From contig JAITHB010000143.1 in NCBI GenBank assembly GCA_031280145.1, positions 1-61,198 of the forward strand: a stretch of DNA of 61,198 bases, written 5' to 3'. Shown here one piece after another: positions 1 through 8,033 of this stretch (position 1 is the stretch's first letter; the number at the start of each line of letters is the position of its first letter). Under the pieces are notes generated by a model. That model saw only the letters and a program-made list of their open reading frames with translations. It was not told the DNA's origin and did no database searches. This stretch comes from Oscillospiraceae bacterium (GTDB taxonomy: Bacteria; Bacillota; Clostridia; Christensenellales; Aristaeellaceae). Position numbers and translations under genes: made by a program.

Positions 1-362
1 TTGTTAAAACAAAGTCGTTGGTTTTCGATAATCCAGCGTTTCATGGTCATTTCACAAGGGTAATCCTCATAACCGAGTGTTTCAAAGCTTATCAGCCCTT
101 CGATTACACCGAGAATTACTTCAACTTCATAATGCTTGTAAGGTGAAATGTCTTCGCTTATTTCTCGGTGAACCATACCACAACCAGTACATCTGATTCG
201 GTTCATTTGAACCCAATTTGTTACCCCTGCTTTTGTTCGTTGGATGCGACTAATCTTATCATAATATTTCAGTGCACCGCCGCATGAAGGGCAAGCCAAT
301 TCTCCGACGCGCACCATAAAGTCACACTTTTGGGCGATGTTATCATTACTAACAGTCACCAT
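1..362 (-). CDS. DUF6431-like zinc-ribbon protein, 3' end outside the window
   Basis: The ORF opens at ATG 362 and runs off the left edge after 120 codons, so it is partial. The visible part carries two CxxC knuckles, CPSCGG near residues 24-29 and CTGCG near residue 55. These are followed by an HRE motif and a segment ending YEDYPCEMTMKRW. This arrangement matches my recollection of the DUF6431 family, which often sits beside integrases in integrative elements; that family name is not confirmed by a search. The double zinc ribbon followed by a helical tail suggests a DNA-binding or transposition-associated role, but the function is unknown. It lies on the opposite strand to the integrase, with a small ORF in between, in visibly AT-rich DNA. 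Confidence 0.6.
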   Translation of the reverse strand, partial: MVTVSNDNIAQKCDFMVRVGELACPSCGGALKYYDKISRIQRTKAGVTNWVQMNRIRCTGCGMVHREISEDISPYKHYEVEVILGVIEGLISFETLGYEDYPCEMTMKRWIIENQRLCFN

Positions 363-399
363 TTTTCTTTTGTAATTCGTATTCGCAAACAAAATCTTC

Positions 400-603
400 C
401 TAGATAGCTTCTTTAAGCCTATCCGGTAACGCTATATTACTGTTCGCGGAACGCTTAGTTTGTTTCTTGAACTGATAGCAAAGATTGCTTCTTGCTTTCT
501 TTGCCGATACAGCCCAAGTAACGGCATTCCAATTATACGCTATAACCCTATCAAATTCTAGGACATGCCCAGAATACTCATATTTCTTGTTCTCCATATT
601 CAT
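400..603 (-). CDS. Small hypothetical protein of mobile-element type (67 aa)
   Basis: This is a 67-residue ORF with no recognisable catalytic motif. It begins MNMENKKYEYSGHVLEF and has a lysine- and arginine-rich second half (KKARSNLCYQFKKQTKR) ending in LPDRLKEAI, so it is small, basic and possibly nucleic-acid binding. Similar short basic ORFs accompany clostridial integrative elements in my experience, but I cannot name a family. It lies 37 nt upstream of the DUF6431-like gene on the same strand and is probably co-transcribed with it. It diverges from the integrase, so the roughly 100 nt between 604 and 702 should hold both promoters. A second in-frame ATG at codon 3 is an equally possible start. 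Confidence 0.5.
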   Translation of the reverse strand: MNMENKKYEYSGHVLEFDRVIAYNWNAVTWAVSAKKARSNLCYQFKKQTKRSANSNIALPDRLKEAI

Positions 604-702
604 TTATCCTTATAGTTTAGTTATGAGTATAGAATTGAACATTACTATACTTTGAGATATGATAGTAAACCAAGCTCAAATAACTCTTTGGAGGGCATCG
701 AA

Positions 703-1956
703 GTGTTGACTAAATGCGTAGAATGCAAGTTGCAGATAAGCGACAAAGCGTTAGCTTGTCCTCATTGTGGTTATCCTTTGCACCCGAATCCTGTAGCGCA
801 GAAAAGGCCGAGAAAAAATAACAGACGAAAAGCCTTACCAAATGGGTTTGGTCAGATAAGCGAGATTAAAGGGCGAAATCTTAGAAAGCCTTTTAGAGCC
901 ATGGTTACTGTTGGAAAGAATTCTTCCGGAAGACCGATAGCCAGACCTTTGAAACCTGAATCCTATTTTTCAACGTATAATGACGCATATGCTGCGTTGG
1001 TTGAATATAATAGAAATCCATATGATCTATCGCCAAGTATTACTTTGAAACAACTATATGAAAAATGGTCTAAAGTATATTTTGAAAGCTTAAAATCCGA
1101 CTCAAGTTCTCGAACAGTTAGTTCGGCTTGGGCTTATTGCTCATCGGTGTATAACATGCGTGTTTCAGATATTCGTGCCAGGCATATTAAGGGATGTATG
1201 GACGAAGGTACTGTGACCGTTAAAGGAATAGAAAAACATCCAACGTCTGGGATAAAGGTGAGAATCAAGTCCATCTTTAATCTTCTTCTTGATTATGCAT
1301 TGGAGTATGAACTCGTATATAAAAACTATGCCCGTACATTCAACATTTCAAACGACATTATTCAAGAAAAAGAAGAGGCAAGGCGAGGGCATATGCCGTT
1401 TACAAATGAAGAGATGGATGCTTTGTGGAAATATAAAGACAACACAAAAGAGTATGTTGATGTCGTGCTAATACAGTGTTATTCCGGTTGGAGACCTCAA
1501 GAGCTTGGGCTTATTAGACTTGATAAGGTCGACCTTTCAGCATGGACTTTTGCCGGAGGAATGAAAACAGAAGCCGGAAAAAACAGGACTGTTCCAATCC
1601 ACTCAAGAATTCGTCCTTTGGTTGAGAGACGATATAAAGAAGCTGTAGAGCTTGGAAGTGACTTTTTGATAAACGGCATTGACTCTTCAATACACAGAGG
1701 AACTCTAACGTTTTCGTACGAAAAATATAAATCACGTTTTACAAAGCTTAGAGATAGCCTACGGTTGAACCCACAACATCGTCCGCATGATGGTCGAATG
1801 CACTTTATTACGATGGCTAAAAAATATGGGGTGGACGAGTACGCAATAAAGTATATTGTAGGTCACTCGATATCCGATATTACCGAAAAGATCTATACGC
1901 AAAGAGAGTTCGATTGGTTAAAAACAGAGATGGAAAAAATAGAAACCGCTATGTAG
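703..1956 (+). CDS. Tyrosine recombinase (phage/ICE-type integrase) with N-terminal zinc ribbon
   Basis: This is a site-specific recombinase that would integrate and excise the element on the left of the window. The start is set by the ribosome site TTGGAGGG at 688-695, 7 nt before GTG 703; the open frame extends up to TTG 652, but that codon abuts a -10-like TATACT and lacks a ribosome site. From GTG the protein has 417 residues. Cys5/Cys8 and Cys19/Cys22 form a zinc ribbon, followed by an AP2-like arm-binding region and a SAM-like core-binding domain. The catalytic set is present: Arg264 (GWRPQE), Lys288, His362 and Arg365 (HDGR), His388 (VGHS) and nucleophile Tyr398 (IYTQ). The box is HDGRMH rather than the common HDCRHT. 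The gene is AT-rich compared with the rest of the window. Confidence 0.9.
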   Translation: MLTKCVECKLQISDKALACPHCGYPLHPNPVAQKRPRKNNRRKALPNGFGQISEIKGRNLRKPFRAMVTVGKNSSGRPIARPLKPESYFSTYNDAYAALVEYNRNPYDLSPSITLKQLYEKWSKVYFESLKSDSSSRTVSSAWAYCSSVYNMRVSDIRARHIKGCMDEGTVTVKGIEKHPTSGIKVRIKSIFNLLLDYALEYELVYKNYARTFNISNDIIQEKEEARRGHMPFTNEEMDALWKYKDNTKEYVDVVLIQCYSGWRPQELGLIRLDKVDLSAWTFAGGMKTEAGKNRTVPIHSRIRPLVERRYKEAVELGSDFLINGIDSSIHRGTLTFSYEKYKSRFTKLRDSLRLNPQHRPHDGRMHFITMAKKYGVDEYAIKYIVGHSISDITEKIYTQREFDWLKTEMEKIETAM

Positions 1957-1976
1957 CTAATCAACTACATAGCGGT
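1945..1976. terminator. 12-bp hairpin across the integrase stop codon
   Basis: ACCGCTATGTAG at 1945-1956 and CTACATAGCGGT at 1965-1976 form a perfect 12-bp inverted repeat with an 8-nt loop. The left arm contains the integrase stop codon. No T-run follows, so it is a weak intrinsic terminator at best. It could instead stabilise the mRNA 3' end or be part of the attachment-site region that normally lies beside an integrase gene. Confidence 0.45.
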
Positions 1977-2219
1977 ACGCCATTGCCATAGTGTAGGAAT
2001 GCGATATAGGAATAATGCATGAATAATATAGGAGCGAACCGCTTCCCATTACTATTATCAACAAATATCCACACTTAGTCAACTCGAATATCTGTAAAAT
2101 ATGCCTAAATCACGCCTTTCCCGCTTCAATAGATATTACAGGGGCGATTGCGATTTCAAATCGCCCCTGCAATGTGGTGAACCGTTGTCAATCGTTTAGT
2201 TATTATTACATATTGGTTT
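1977..2219. other. Intergenic boundary of the mobile element, containing a short GRE-type hairpin
   Basis: There is no ORF with a ribosome site here. The sequence changes from AT-rich (integrase side) to the more GC-rich composition of the rest of the window, so the right attachment site of the element probably lies here. I cannot define it without the left end. At 2139-2169 the arms CAGGGGCGATT and AATCGCCCCTG form an 11-bp inverted repeat with a 9-nt spacer. This is a minimal member of the GRE repeat family seen elsewhere in the window, and it lies between two convergent genes. Confidence 0.5.
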
Positions 2220-2849
2220 TTATTCCGCCGAATACACGCACAATTCCGACAACTGCCCGCCTGTCGCGCCAGTGTTGCTCTCTATTGTGGCGCGCACATA
2301 CTGCGCTTCAACAGGCTCAAATTCAACCAGAACTCCGTTGCCCGTCTGCGGGTCGAATACATACGACGCCGCCGTCACTATGTCGGTAAACGATTCTCCG
2401 TCAAGGCTTACGGCGAGCGAGATAACCTGCGTACGCTTGCCCCAATTGCGCTGCGGCGGGACGCGCAGGACAATCTTCGATATCGCGGCGGGTTCCGCAA
2501 GGTCAACCGTAATCCACGACGGGAACGCCGCGCCTTCCCAGTATGTGCGCTCGCGTCCGTCAACCGCTTGTTTGCCGGGATACACGTCCGTGTAATCGCT
2601 GAACGTCACCTTCTTGCCCTTGGCGAGGTTTTCCCCTTCGGGCAGAACGAGCGTCTCCATTTCGGGCAGAACGAACGCGGCGGGAACTTCCGCTTTCGTC
2701 TGCACGGGCGCGGGAATGACGGTCAGAGCGGTGGCAATCCCCCGCTCGGGTTCAGGCGTGACGATGAGGAATACCATGCCCGCCAGCGAGAACAACGCGA
2801 TTATCGCTAAAAGTACAACCAGAATTTTTCTGAAGGTGTTCATCTTCAT
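2220..2849 (-). CDS. Membrane-anchored F5/8 type C (discoidin-like, CBM32-type) domain protein
   Basis: Residues 7-30 form one hydrophobic helix (KILVVLLAIIALFSLAGMVF) after a basic N-terminus. This acts as a signal anchor, with the rest outside. A short linker leads to a discoidin-type beta-sandwich at about residues 70-207, recognised from NLAKGKKVTFSDYT, AVDGRERTYWEG, WITVDLAEPAAISKIVLRVPP, VSLDGESFTDI and the C-terminal AQYVRATIESNTG...LSELCVY. Such domains bind carbohydrate; no catalytic domain is attached. The ATG overlaps the stop codon of the upstream beta-helix gene (ATGA) and is preceded by GGTGGAGGA, so the two are translationally coupled. The gene probably supplies glycan binding for the beta-helix protein. 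The family call is firm; the ligand is unknown. Confidence 0.85.
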   Translation of the reverse strand: MKMNTFRKILVVLLAIIALFSLAGMVFLIVTPEPERGIATALTVIPAPVQTKAEVPAAFVLPEMETLVLPEGENLAKGKKVTFSDYTDVYPGKQAVDGRERTYWEGAAFPSWITVDLAEPAAISKIVLRVPPQRNWGKRTQVISLAVSLDGESFTDIVTAASYVFDPQTGNGVLVEFEPVEAQYVRATIESNTGATGGQLSELCVYSAE

Positions 2850-4348
2850 TCCTCCACCGTCAAGCCGCTCATGAAGCGTTTGGTAAGCGCGAGCTGATCC
2901 GCGCTAGCTATCTTCTCGCCGAGCAAAGTCAATCCCTTTATGGAAACATTCTGAATGTCATGCTCGTCGTCGTAACCGACAATGCGGAACGTCAGCTTCT
3001 CCGTCGCCGCAAGAACGTTTATGTTTTCAAAAGAAACGTTGCGGATTGTCCCGCGCGTCTTGGTCGTGCTCCAGCCCGAACCCGCGATGTTAAGGTCGAT
3101 GAGCTGCTTGTTGTCCGCCGCGTCGCCCAGACCCATCGCGGCGTTCTCAACCGTTATGTTTCTGTAAACGACGTCCGTCACCAGCGCGTCGTCGCTGTTG
3201 TGGATAGACATAACAGGCTTGTGGAACGCGTTTATAACCGTAATATCCTCAAACAGAACATTGGAGATAACGCTGTTCTCCTGCTTTCCCTTGTTCGTCT
3301 CATAACCTATTTCCATCGACTGCGCCAAGTCCGTCCACACAATCATATTGCGGAAGATTATTCCGTCGGTGTTGCCCTCGTAATTCTTGACGACCAGCGT
3401 ATCGTCCCAGGTTCTGGCGAAGCCGTTCCGCACTATATAGTTTCGGCAGCTTTGAAGCGTGAAGCCGTCGCCGTTCGGTCTTGCGGAGATGAGCTTCACG
3501 TTGTCGACGATTGCGTTCTCCGTCTCAAACGAGTTGAACACCCACGCGTTCGAGTTCAGGAAGATAAGCCCTTCCACGTTCACGTTCTTGCAGTAGCGGA
3601 AATCTATCGGCACTTTCGCGTTGCTGCCCATCCAAGTGTCCCAGTTGCTGCCGTCTATTATGCCGCGTCCGCGCACCGTGACGTTCTGTGCAAACGAAGC
3701 GCCGATCTGCGTATGCACGACCGCGCCGCCGGAGATATACAGCGTCTTGCCGCTTTCAAGCGTTATGCCGTCCTCGATTATCCATTCGCCGGGGTCAATC
3801 CAAATCACGTTCGGGTCGTTCCTGTCGGGTACGTTCTCTTCTATCGGATTGGCGAAGAGGTGCAGCGCGCGCTTGCTTGAACCGTTGAACTGAACGGTAT
3901 ATTGCCCCGCTTCGGTAATCGTGAACTTCACGCGCCTGTCGGACACGGCAGGCGCAATACCCAGCGAGAGCGGAGAGACGGCGGCGGAACTGATCTGCGC
4001 TATGTCATCCGCGTTGTACATCTCAATCTCAACCTCGACCGCGCCGTCCGCGAAGTCGAAGTATGTAACGGGCGTAGGCGTGAGCGTAGACACGTCGTAG
4101 TCGCCCTTATTGACGTGCGCGGTGTTCACGGGAGTATCGTAGACGAACAGCTCCGCGCCGTTCACCCATACGCGCGCGTAGGCGGAGCGGCTAATCGTGG
4201 AGGGACCGTCGTAAAGCGTCAAACGTGTCGGCAGCACCGTTTCTTCCCCCACTCCGATTAACGGAAGAAATGCCCACGCGGCGAACATGACTTCCGCGGC
4301 GGCGATTAACGCCAGCAGAACCACTATCGGGATTTGTTTTTTACTCAT
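2846..4348 (-). CDS. Extracellular right-handed beta-helix protein, GH28/GH49-like glycoside hydrolase
   Basis: The start is taken at ATG 4348, preceded by GGGAG; the open frame continues to 4381 without a better ribosome site. The 500-residue product starts with a hydrophobic signal anchor (IPIVVLLALIAAAEVMFAAW). An N-terminal beta-sandwich of about 150 residues follows, then a long beta-helix marked by repeated short strands such as GKTLYISGGAVVH, NVTVRGRGIIDG and ISNVLFEDITVINA. The beta-sandwich plus helix layout resembles GH49 and some GH28 enzymes. Acidic pairs typical of the clan are visible (PNGDGF, TWDDTLVVK) but the GH28 GHG and RIK motifs are not, so a dextranase-like or otherwise diverged polysaccharide hydrolase is as likely as a polygalacturonase. 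It overlaps the F5/8 gene by 4 nt. Confidence 0.7.
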   Translation of the reverse strand: MSKKQIPIVVLLALIAAAEVMFAAWAFLPLIGVGEETVLPTRLTLYDGPSTISRSAYARVWVNGAELFVYDTPVNTAHVNKGDYDVSTLTPTPVTYFDFADGAVEVEIEMYNADDIAQISSAAVSPLSLGIAPAVSDRRVKFTITEAGQYTVQFNGSSKRALHLFANPIEENVPDRNDPNVIWIDPGEWIIEDGITLESGKTLYISGGAVVHTQIGASFAQNVTVRGRGIIDGSNWDTWMGSNAKVPIDFRYCKNVNVEGLIFLNSNAWVFNSFETENAIVDNVKLISARPNGDGFTLQSCRNYIVRNGFARTWDDTLVVKNYEGNTDGIIFRNMIVWTDLAQSMEIGYETNKGKQENSVISNVLFEDITVINAFHKPVMSIHNSDDALVTDVVYRNITVENAAMGLGDAADNKQLIDLNIAGSGWSTTKTRGTIRNVSFENINVLAATEKLTFRIVGYDDEHDIQNVSIKGLTLLGEKIASADQLALTKRFMSGLTVEE

Positions 4349-4417
4349 ATCTGCTCCCATGTCTGTTATAAAGATTGACACTGCGATTATATATCAGAAA
4401 AAAGTTTAACGCAACAC

Positions 4418-4445
4418 TTGACAAAAAATATTGGTAAGATATAAT
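4418..4445 (+). promoter_or_regulatory. Consensus sigma-A promoter for the secreted beta-sandwich gene
   Basis: TTGACA at 4418-4423 and TATAAT at 4440-4445 are separated by 16 bp. The predicted leader contains a small hairpin (CCCTC...GAGGG at about 4470-4486) before the ribosome site TTGGAGG at 4511-4517. This is one of the best promoters in the window, consistent with an abundant secreted product. Confidence 0.8.
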
Positions 4446-4524
4446 CGAAATGTAGTTACTGTTTTGTCCCTCCCAAAAAAAGAGGGTAAAAAAGAGAGTA
4501 AACGAACAGCTTGGAGGCGTGGAT

Positions 4525-6072
4525 ATGCGCAGGGTTTCATCAATCTCATTTATTATAATGATTATGGTTACATTGCTGACGCAGACCGCCTTCGCCTATG
4601 ACACGATGGCGACGAAGATATACGACGACTTCGAGCGCGAAAGCCTTGGCGTAACCGCGCCCGGCAACACAGGCGCGGGGACCGAGCCCGACGACACATG
4701 GGTTCACAATCCCGACGGCGTTGTGGTGTATTGGATTCAGTACAACCCCGAGACGACCAAGCCGTCTGTCGAGGGCGGCGCGCTTGTCGTCGACGCGACC
4801 GAAGGCGGTTGGGTCGGCTTCGGCTTGGTAGGCGACTTCGCGGACAAGAATTATGACAGCGTTATCGTTCGCATGAAGGGCGAGCAAGGCGGGGAGGAAT
4901 CCGCAGTTTACTTCAACGTTCAGGGTGTGATAGACCTCAAGTGGGATACGCTTCGCGACCCCGACGGCAGCCCGCTTCCCGCAATCACAACGGAGTATCA
5001 AGACTTCGTGTTCAGCCTGCGCGAAAGCGGCATGGGCGCGACAAAGGCGCAGCGAAACATTCTCGCGAAGGGCTTCACCGATTTGCACATCAACACCACC
5101 GCGCCCGCGAAGATTTATATCGACAGCATAACGCTTCTGCAGACCGTCCCCTATACGGAACCCGTCGCCCCCGCGACAGCCGCGCCCGACGCAACCGCAA
5201 CCCCCGAACCCACTCCCGAAGCAACCGCGACCGTTGCGGAAGTCTCTGACCGCGACCTTGAGAAAAGCTTCCTCGTAGACGACTTCAACCGCGCCAGCCT
5301 TATGCTCGACCCCGAGATGGAAGTCGCGCCGGGCGGCGCTTTCGGCGGGGCGAACGAGGACGGCAACGTTATATATTGGATTCAATGGAACGACAACACC
5401 GCGCCGATTATCGAGGACGGCGCACTTCACCTCACCGCGAAGGCGGGCGGATGGTACGGCACCGCTTCCGATATGGCGTTCCTCGACGAATACGATTGCT
5501 TCGCGTTCCGCGTAAAGGGCGCGAACGGCGGCGAAGAGAAGCTCCTCACGTTCAATCCCGACACTCTCGGCGCAAAACCGTTCACGGAACTCAAAGGTCC
5601 CGACGGACAACCGATTCCCGCCATAACCGCGGAGTGGCAGACAATCGTCGTCGATCTCATGAAGTCAGGCTGGAAGGGACTCGCGGACGGCAAGGAATAC
5701 TATCAGAATATCCATATAAACACCTCCGGCGATGTGGATTTGTATATCGACGAGATGTACTTCCTTGCGGTAAATCCGCAGCCCGCGCCGGTTTCCGCGC
5801 CGACGGCTGAACCCACCGCCGAACCGACAAGCGAGCCTTCGGCGACGCCTGAAGCGGCTGCGACCATCGCGCCTACTGCGGAAACTACCTCCGCGCCGAC
5901 ACCGACGGTTTCAAGCGGAAGCCCGAATTTGCAGTATATATTCGGCGGAAGTGTTGCGGTATCAAGCGGAAACCCGAAACTGCCTTATATAATCGGCGCG
6001 GGTGCTGTTGCGTTGCCGGCGATATGCGCTATAATAATTATTATCGTCACAGGCAAACCGAAACAAAAATAA
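4525..6072 (+). CDS. Secreted, membrane-tethered protein with two tandem beta-sandwich (CBM-like) domains
   Basis: TTGGAGG at 4511-4517 lies 7 nt before ATG 4525; GTG 4519 is too close to it. The product has 515 residues: a signal peptide (to TAFA), domain 1 (about 28-210), a Pro/Thr/Glu/Ala linker rich in PTPEAT, domain 2 (about 250-420), a second long linker of the same composition, and a C-terminal helix (VALPAICAIIIIIVTG) with a basic tail. Both domains share the pattern DDF-R-SL, YWIQ(Y/W)N, (V/I)E-GAL, GGW-G, V-R(M/V)KG, DG-P-PAIT-E-Q, HINT and (L/I)YID at their ends, so they are tandem duplicates. They look like carbohydrate-binding jelly rolls, but I cannot match them to a numbered family. 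The next gene encodes two further copies. Confidence 0.75.
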   Translation: MRRVSSISFIIMIMVTLLTQTAFAYDTMATKIYDDFERESLGVTAPGNTGAGTEPDDTWVHNPDGVVVYWIQYNPETTKPSVEGGALVVDATEGGWVGFGLVGDFADKNYDSVIVRMKGEQGGEESAVYFNVQGVIDLKWDTLRDPDGSPLPAITTEYQDFVFSLRESGMGATKAQRNILAKGFTDLHINTTAPAKIYIDSITLLQTVPYTEPVAPATAAPDATATPEPTPEATATVAEVSDRDLEKSFLVDDFNRASLMLDPEMEVAPGGAFGGANEDGNVIYWIQWNDNTAPIIEDGALHLTAKAGGWYGTASDMAFLDEYDCFAFRVKGANGGEEKLLTFNPDTLGAKPFTELKGPDGQPIPAITAEWQTIVVDLMKSGWKGLADGKEYYQNIHINTSGDVDLYIDEMYFLAVNPQPAPVSAPTAEPTAEPTSEPSATPEAAATIAPTAETTSAPTPTVSSGSPNLQYIFGGSVAVSSGNPKLPYIIGAGAVALPAICAIIIIIVTGKPKQK

Positions 6073-6088
6073 TATTTGGAGGAAACGC

Positions 6089-7084
6089 ATGAAGAAAATC
6101 ATCGCCCTGCTTCTCGCCCTCGCACTGGTTCCGTTCTGCGTGTCCGCGTTCGCGGAGGAAGCGGTCCCGTTCACCCTGTTCCTCGTCGACGACTTTGAGC
6201 GCGCCGACCTGGACATCGCGGGACAGACAAACAGCGACGGACGCACCACATGGTGGTACAACCCCGAGACCAACTACATTGAAGACGGCGCGCTCGTTAT
6301 GCCCGAAGGCAGCGTACACTTCGGCGTCGGCGCGGACGCTATCGGCGAGTATCTCGTTCTGACCGTCAAGGGCAGCGCGACGGGCATACTTCTGGCTCCC
6401 GGCGGTAACGCGGTTCCGTTCGCAAGCCTTGTGGACTCTGACGGCAATCCTCTGCCCGAGCTTACCGACGAATGGCAGCAGTGGGTTGTCGACGTTCAGG
6501 CGTCAGGCTTGACGTCGGATATGGGGTTCCATATCAATAAGGATGCCGCAGGCGTTCTGTACATCGACGACATAAACTACGCCAGCTACGAAATTGAAGA
6601 GATTGCGGCGGCTGATGAAACCGCTTCGGAATTCCCCGACCCCGCGCTGGTCGACGACTTTGACAGACCCGCCGACGAGCTGGACAACTCCGGCGGATTC
6701 AACAGCCAAGGCGCGGATACATGGTGGTACAACGCGGAAATCAACTACATCGAGGATAACGCGCTCGTAATGCCGTCGGACAGCCAACACTTCGGCGTTG
6801 GCGCGAACGTTCCCGCGGAAGCGAACTACGCCTATCTTGTTCTCGTTATGAAAGGCGACGCGACGGGAATTCTTCTGAACCTCGGCGCAAAAAACCCTGT
6901 CGAATACGAAAAGTGGATAGACCCATACGGCGCCGCCGTTGCGACGCTAACGGATGAATTCCAATCTATCGTGATAGATATCGAAGCGTCGGGTATCGTA
7001 TTTGACCAGGGCTTCCACATTAACAAGGCTGTCGGCGGCGTTCTCGCTATCGACGAGATATATTACACCAATATCGTGGAATAA
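6089..7084 (+). CDS. Secreted protein with two further copies of the same beta-sandwich domain
   Basis: This 331-residue protein has a clear signal peptide (IIALLLALALVPFCVSAFA) and two domains of about 150 residues. Each starts with VDDF(E/D)R, contains TWWYN-E-NYIED-ALVMP, HFGVGA and YLVL-(V/M)KG-ATGILL, and ends with GFHINK--GVL-IDEI or DDI. These are shorter versions of the domains in the preceding gene, so the pair encodes four homologous modules. There is no C-terminal anchor, so this one is probably released or held through a partner. TTGGAGGAAACGC precedes ATG 6089. The gene begins 16 nt after its neighbour and shares its promoter; a strong hairpin follows at 7105-7143. The function is unknown; binding of a surface or dietary glycan is inference. 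Confidence 0.75.
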   Translation: MKKIIALLLALALVPFCVSAFAEEAVPFTLFLVDDFERADLDIAGQTNSDGRTTWWYNPETNYIEDGALVMPEGSVHFGVGADAIGEYLVLTVKGSATGILLAPGGNAVPFASLVDSDGNPLPELTDEWQQWVVDVQASGLTSDMGFHINKDAAGVLYIDDINYASYEIEEIAAADETASEFPDPALVDDFDRPADELDNSGGFNSQGADTWWYNAEINYIEDNALVMPSDSQHFGVGANVPAEANYAYLVLVMKGDATGILLNLGAKNPVEYEKWIDPYGAAVATLTDEFQSIVIDIEASGIVFDQGFHINKAVGGVLAIDEIYYTNIVE

Positions 7085-7104
7085 ACAAACATTCCGCGGT
7101 GATA

Positions 7105-7143
7105 TTAAGGCTGCAATGCAAGCCGTTTGCATTGCAGCCTTAA
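7105..7143 (+). terminator. 17-bp hairpin after the secreted-protein operon
   Basis: The arms TTAAGGCTGCAATGCAA (7105-7121) and TTGCATTGCAGCCTTAA (7127-7143) are perfectly complementary around a 5-nt loop. The position, directly after the stop codon at 7084, fits transcription termination. The tail after the stem is not a clean T-run. Confidence 0.7.
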
Positions 7144-7226
7144 ATCTCCCGACAAACGAATAATTGCATAGACAACAAATTTCAACAATTTCCAAAACAT
7201 TCCTGTCAGAATTAATCGCCTCTCAT

Positions 7227-7256
7227 GGATAAAACAACCGAACTTGTTTCATACTA
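7227..7256 (+). promoter_or_regulatory. Sigma-G-like (forespore) promoter upstream of spoVT
   Basis: GGATA at 7227-7231, an 18-bp spacer and CATACTA at 7250-7256 match the forespore sigma-G pattern (about G-A/C/T-ATA, 18 bp, CAT--TA) with one mismatch in the -35 box. In Bacillus subtilis spoVT belongs to the sigma-G regulon. The rest of the 7144-7352 gap holds only an untranslated leader of roughly 90 nt. Confidence 0.5.
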
Positions 7257-7352
7257 CCATCACGCGGATATATAACTCTGATGTATAAGCGCTGTTGCTG
7301 AAGAGCGAAAGATTTGCGTATTATGTTTAAGTTTTCAAGGAGGTCGTCTATT

Positions 7353-7907
7353 TTGAGAGCGACAGGAATCGTGAGGCGCATTGATGAACTCGGACGCGTC
7401 GTTATACCAAAGGAAATACGCAGGACACTTCGCATTCGCGAAGGCGACCCGCTTGAGATTTACACGGACAGAGACGGCGAAGTCATTCTGAAGAAGTATT
7501 CCCCGATAGGCGAAATCAGCGCGTTCGCCAAGGATTACACGGAATCGCTGTTTCGCGCCATGGGCCACATCGCCTGTATATGCGACCGCGACATGGTCGT
7601 GGCGGCAAGCGGCGTGTCGCGTAAGGAACTTTGGGACAAACCGATTTCACGTGAAATCGAGACCGCGATTGCCAATCGCCAGAGCCTGACCATCAATCGC
7701 GGCACGGGCGGCAAGGTGATGGCCGTGACTAACGATGAAGAGAACGTCGGCTATACGGCGCAGGTGTTCTCACCCATCATCGCGGACGGCGAAGCCATAG
7801 GCGCGGTGCTTCTTCTTTCGCGTGAGAATGGCGCGAAGATGGGCGACGCGGAGCTTAAGGTTGCGGAGACGACCGCGTCTATCGTCGGGCGGCAGATGGA
7901 ACAGTAA
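7353..7907 (+). CDS. spoVT: Stage V sporulation protein T, AbrB-family transcription factor
   Basis: SpoVT tunes late forespore gene expression. The start is TTG 7353, 9 nt after AAGGAGG (7337-7343), giving MRATGIVRRIDELGRVVIPK, the usual family beginning; the open frame further upstream lacks a ribosome site. The product has 184 residues, the normal length. Residues 1-50 are the swapped-hairpin AbrB DNA-binding domain (VVIPKEIRRTLRIREGDPLEI). Residues about 55-180 form the GAF-like regulatory domain (ETAIANRQSLTINRG, YTAQVFSPIIADGEAIGAVLLLS). The gene stands alone between a terminator and an AT-rich inverted repeat. It is strong evidence that the organism forms endospores. Confidence 0.95.
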   Translation: MRATGIVRRIDELGRVVIPKEIRRTLRIREGDPLEIYTDRDGEVILKKYSPIGEISAFAKDYTESLFRAMGHIACICDRDMVVAASGVSRKELWDKPISREIETAIANRQSLTINRGTGGKVMAVTNDEENVGYTAQVFSPIIADGEAIGAVLLLSRENGAKMGDAELKVAETTASIVGRQMEQ

Positions 7908-7910
7908 GCG

Positions 7911-8024
7911 TTAAAAGTTAAGAGTGAAAAGTTAATGGTAGTAAGCCACCCCGGAGAACGGAAGCGCACAACACCAAACCTAAAGTATTAACTTTTCACT
8001 TTTCACTCTTAACTTTTCATTTCG
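7911..8024. repeat. ATR copy 1: AT-rich inverted repeat between convergent spoVT and hflX
   Basis: The left arm (about 7911-7936) carries AAAAGTTAAGAGTGAAAAGT and the right arm (about 7986-8020) carries the reverse complement ACTTTTCACTCTTAACTTTT with an additional internal repeat. About 50 nt of unrelated sequence form the loop. It lies exactly between two convergent genes, where a stem followed by T-rich sequence on each strand could serve as a bidirectional terminator. Confidence 0.7.
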
Positions 8025-8033
8025 TTCCACTCT

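Noticed and set aside
2960..3880. 306-codon open frame on the plus strand, opposite the beta-helix gene
   Set aside because: It is antisense to a clear gene, has arginine- and valine-rich low-information sequence and no ribosome site. Long antisense frames are common in this GC-skewed coding DNA.
4546..5610. 354-codon open frame on the minus strand, opposite the secreted protein gene
   Set aside because: The opposite strand encodes a signal peptide, tandem repeats and an anchor. The antisense frame has no family-like pattern.
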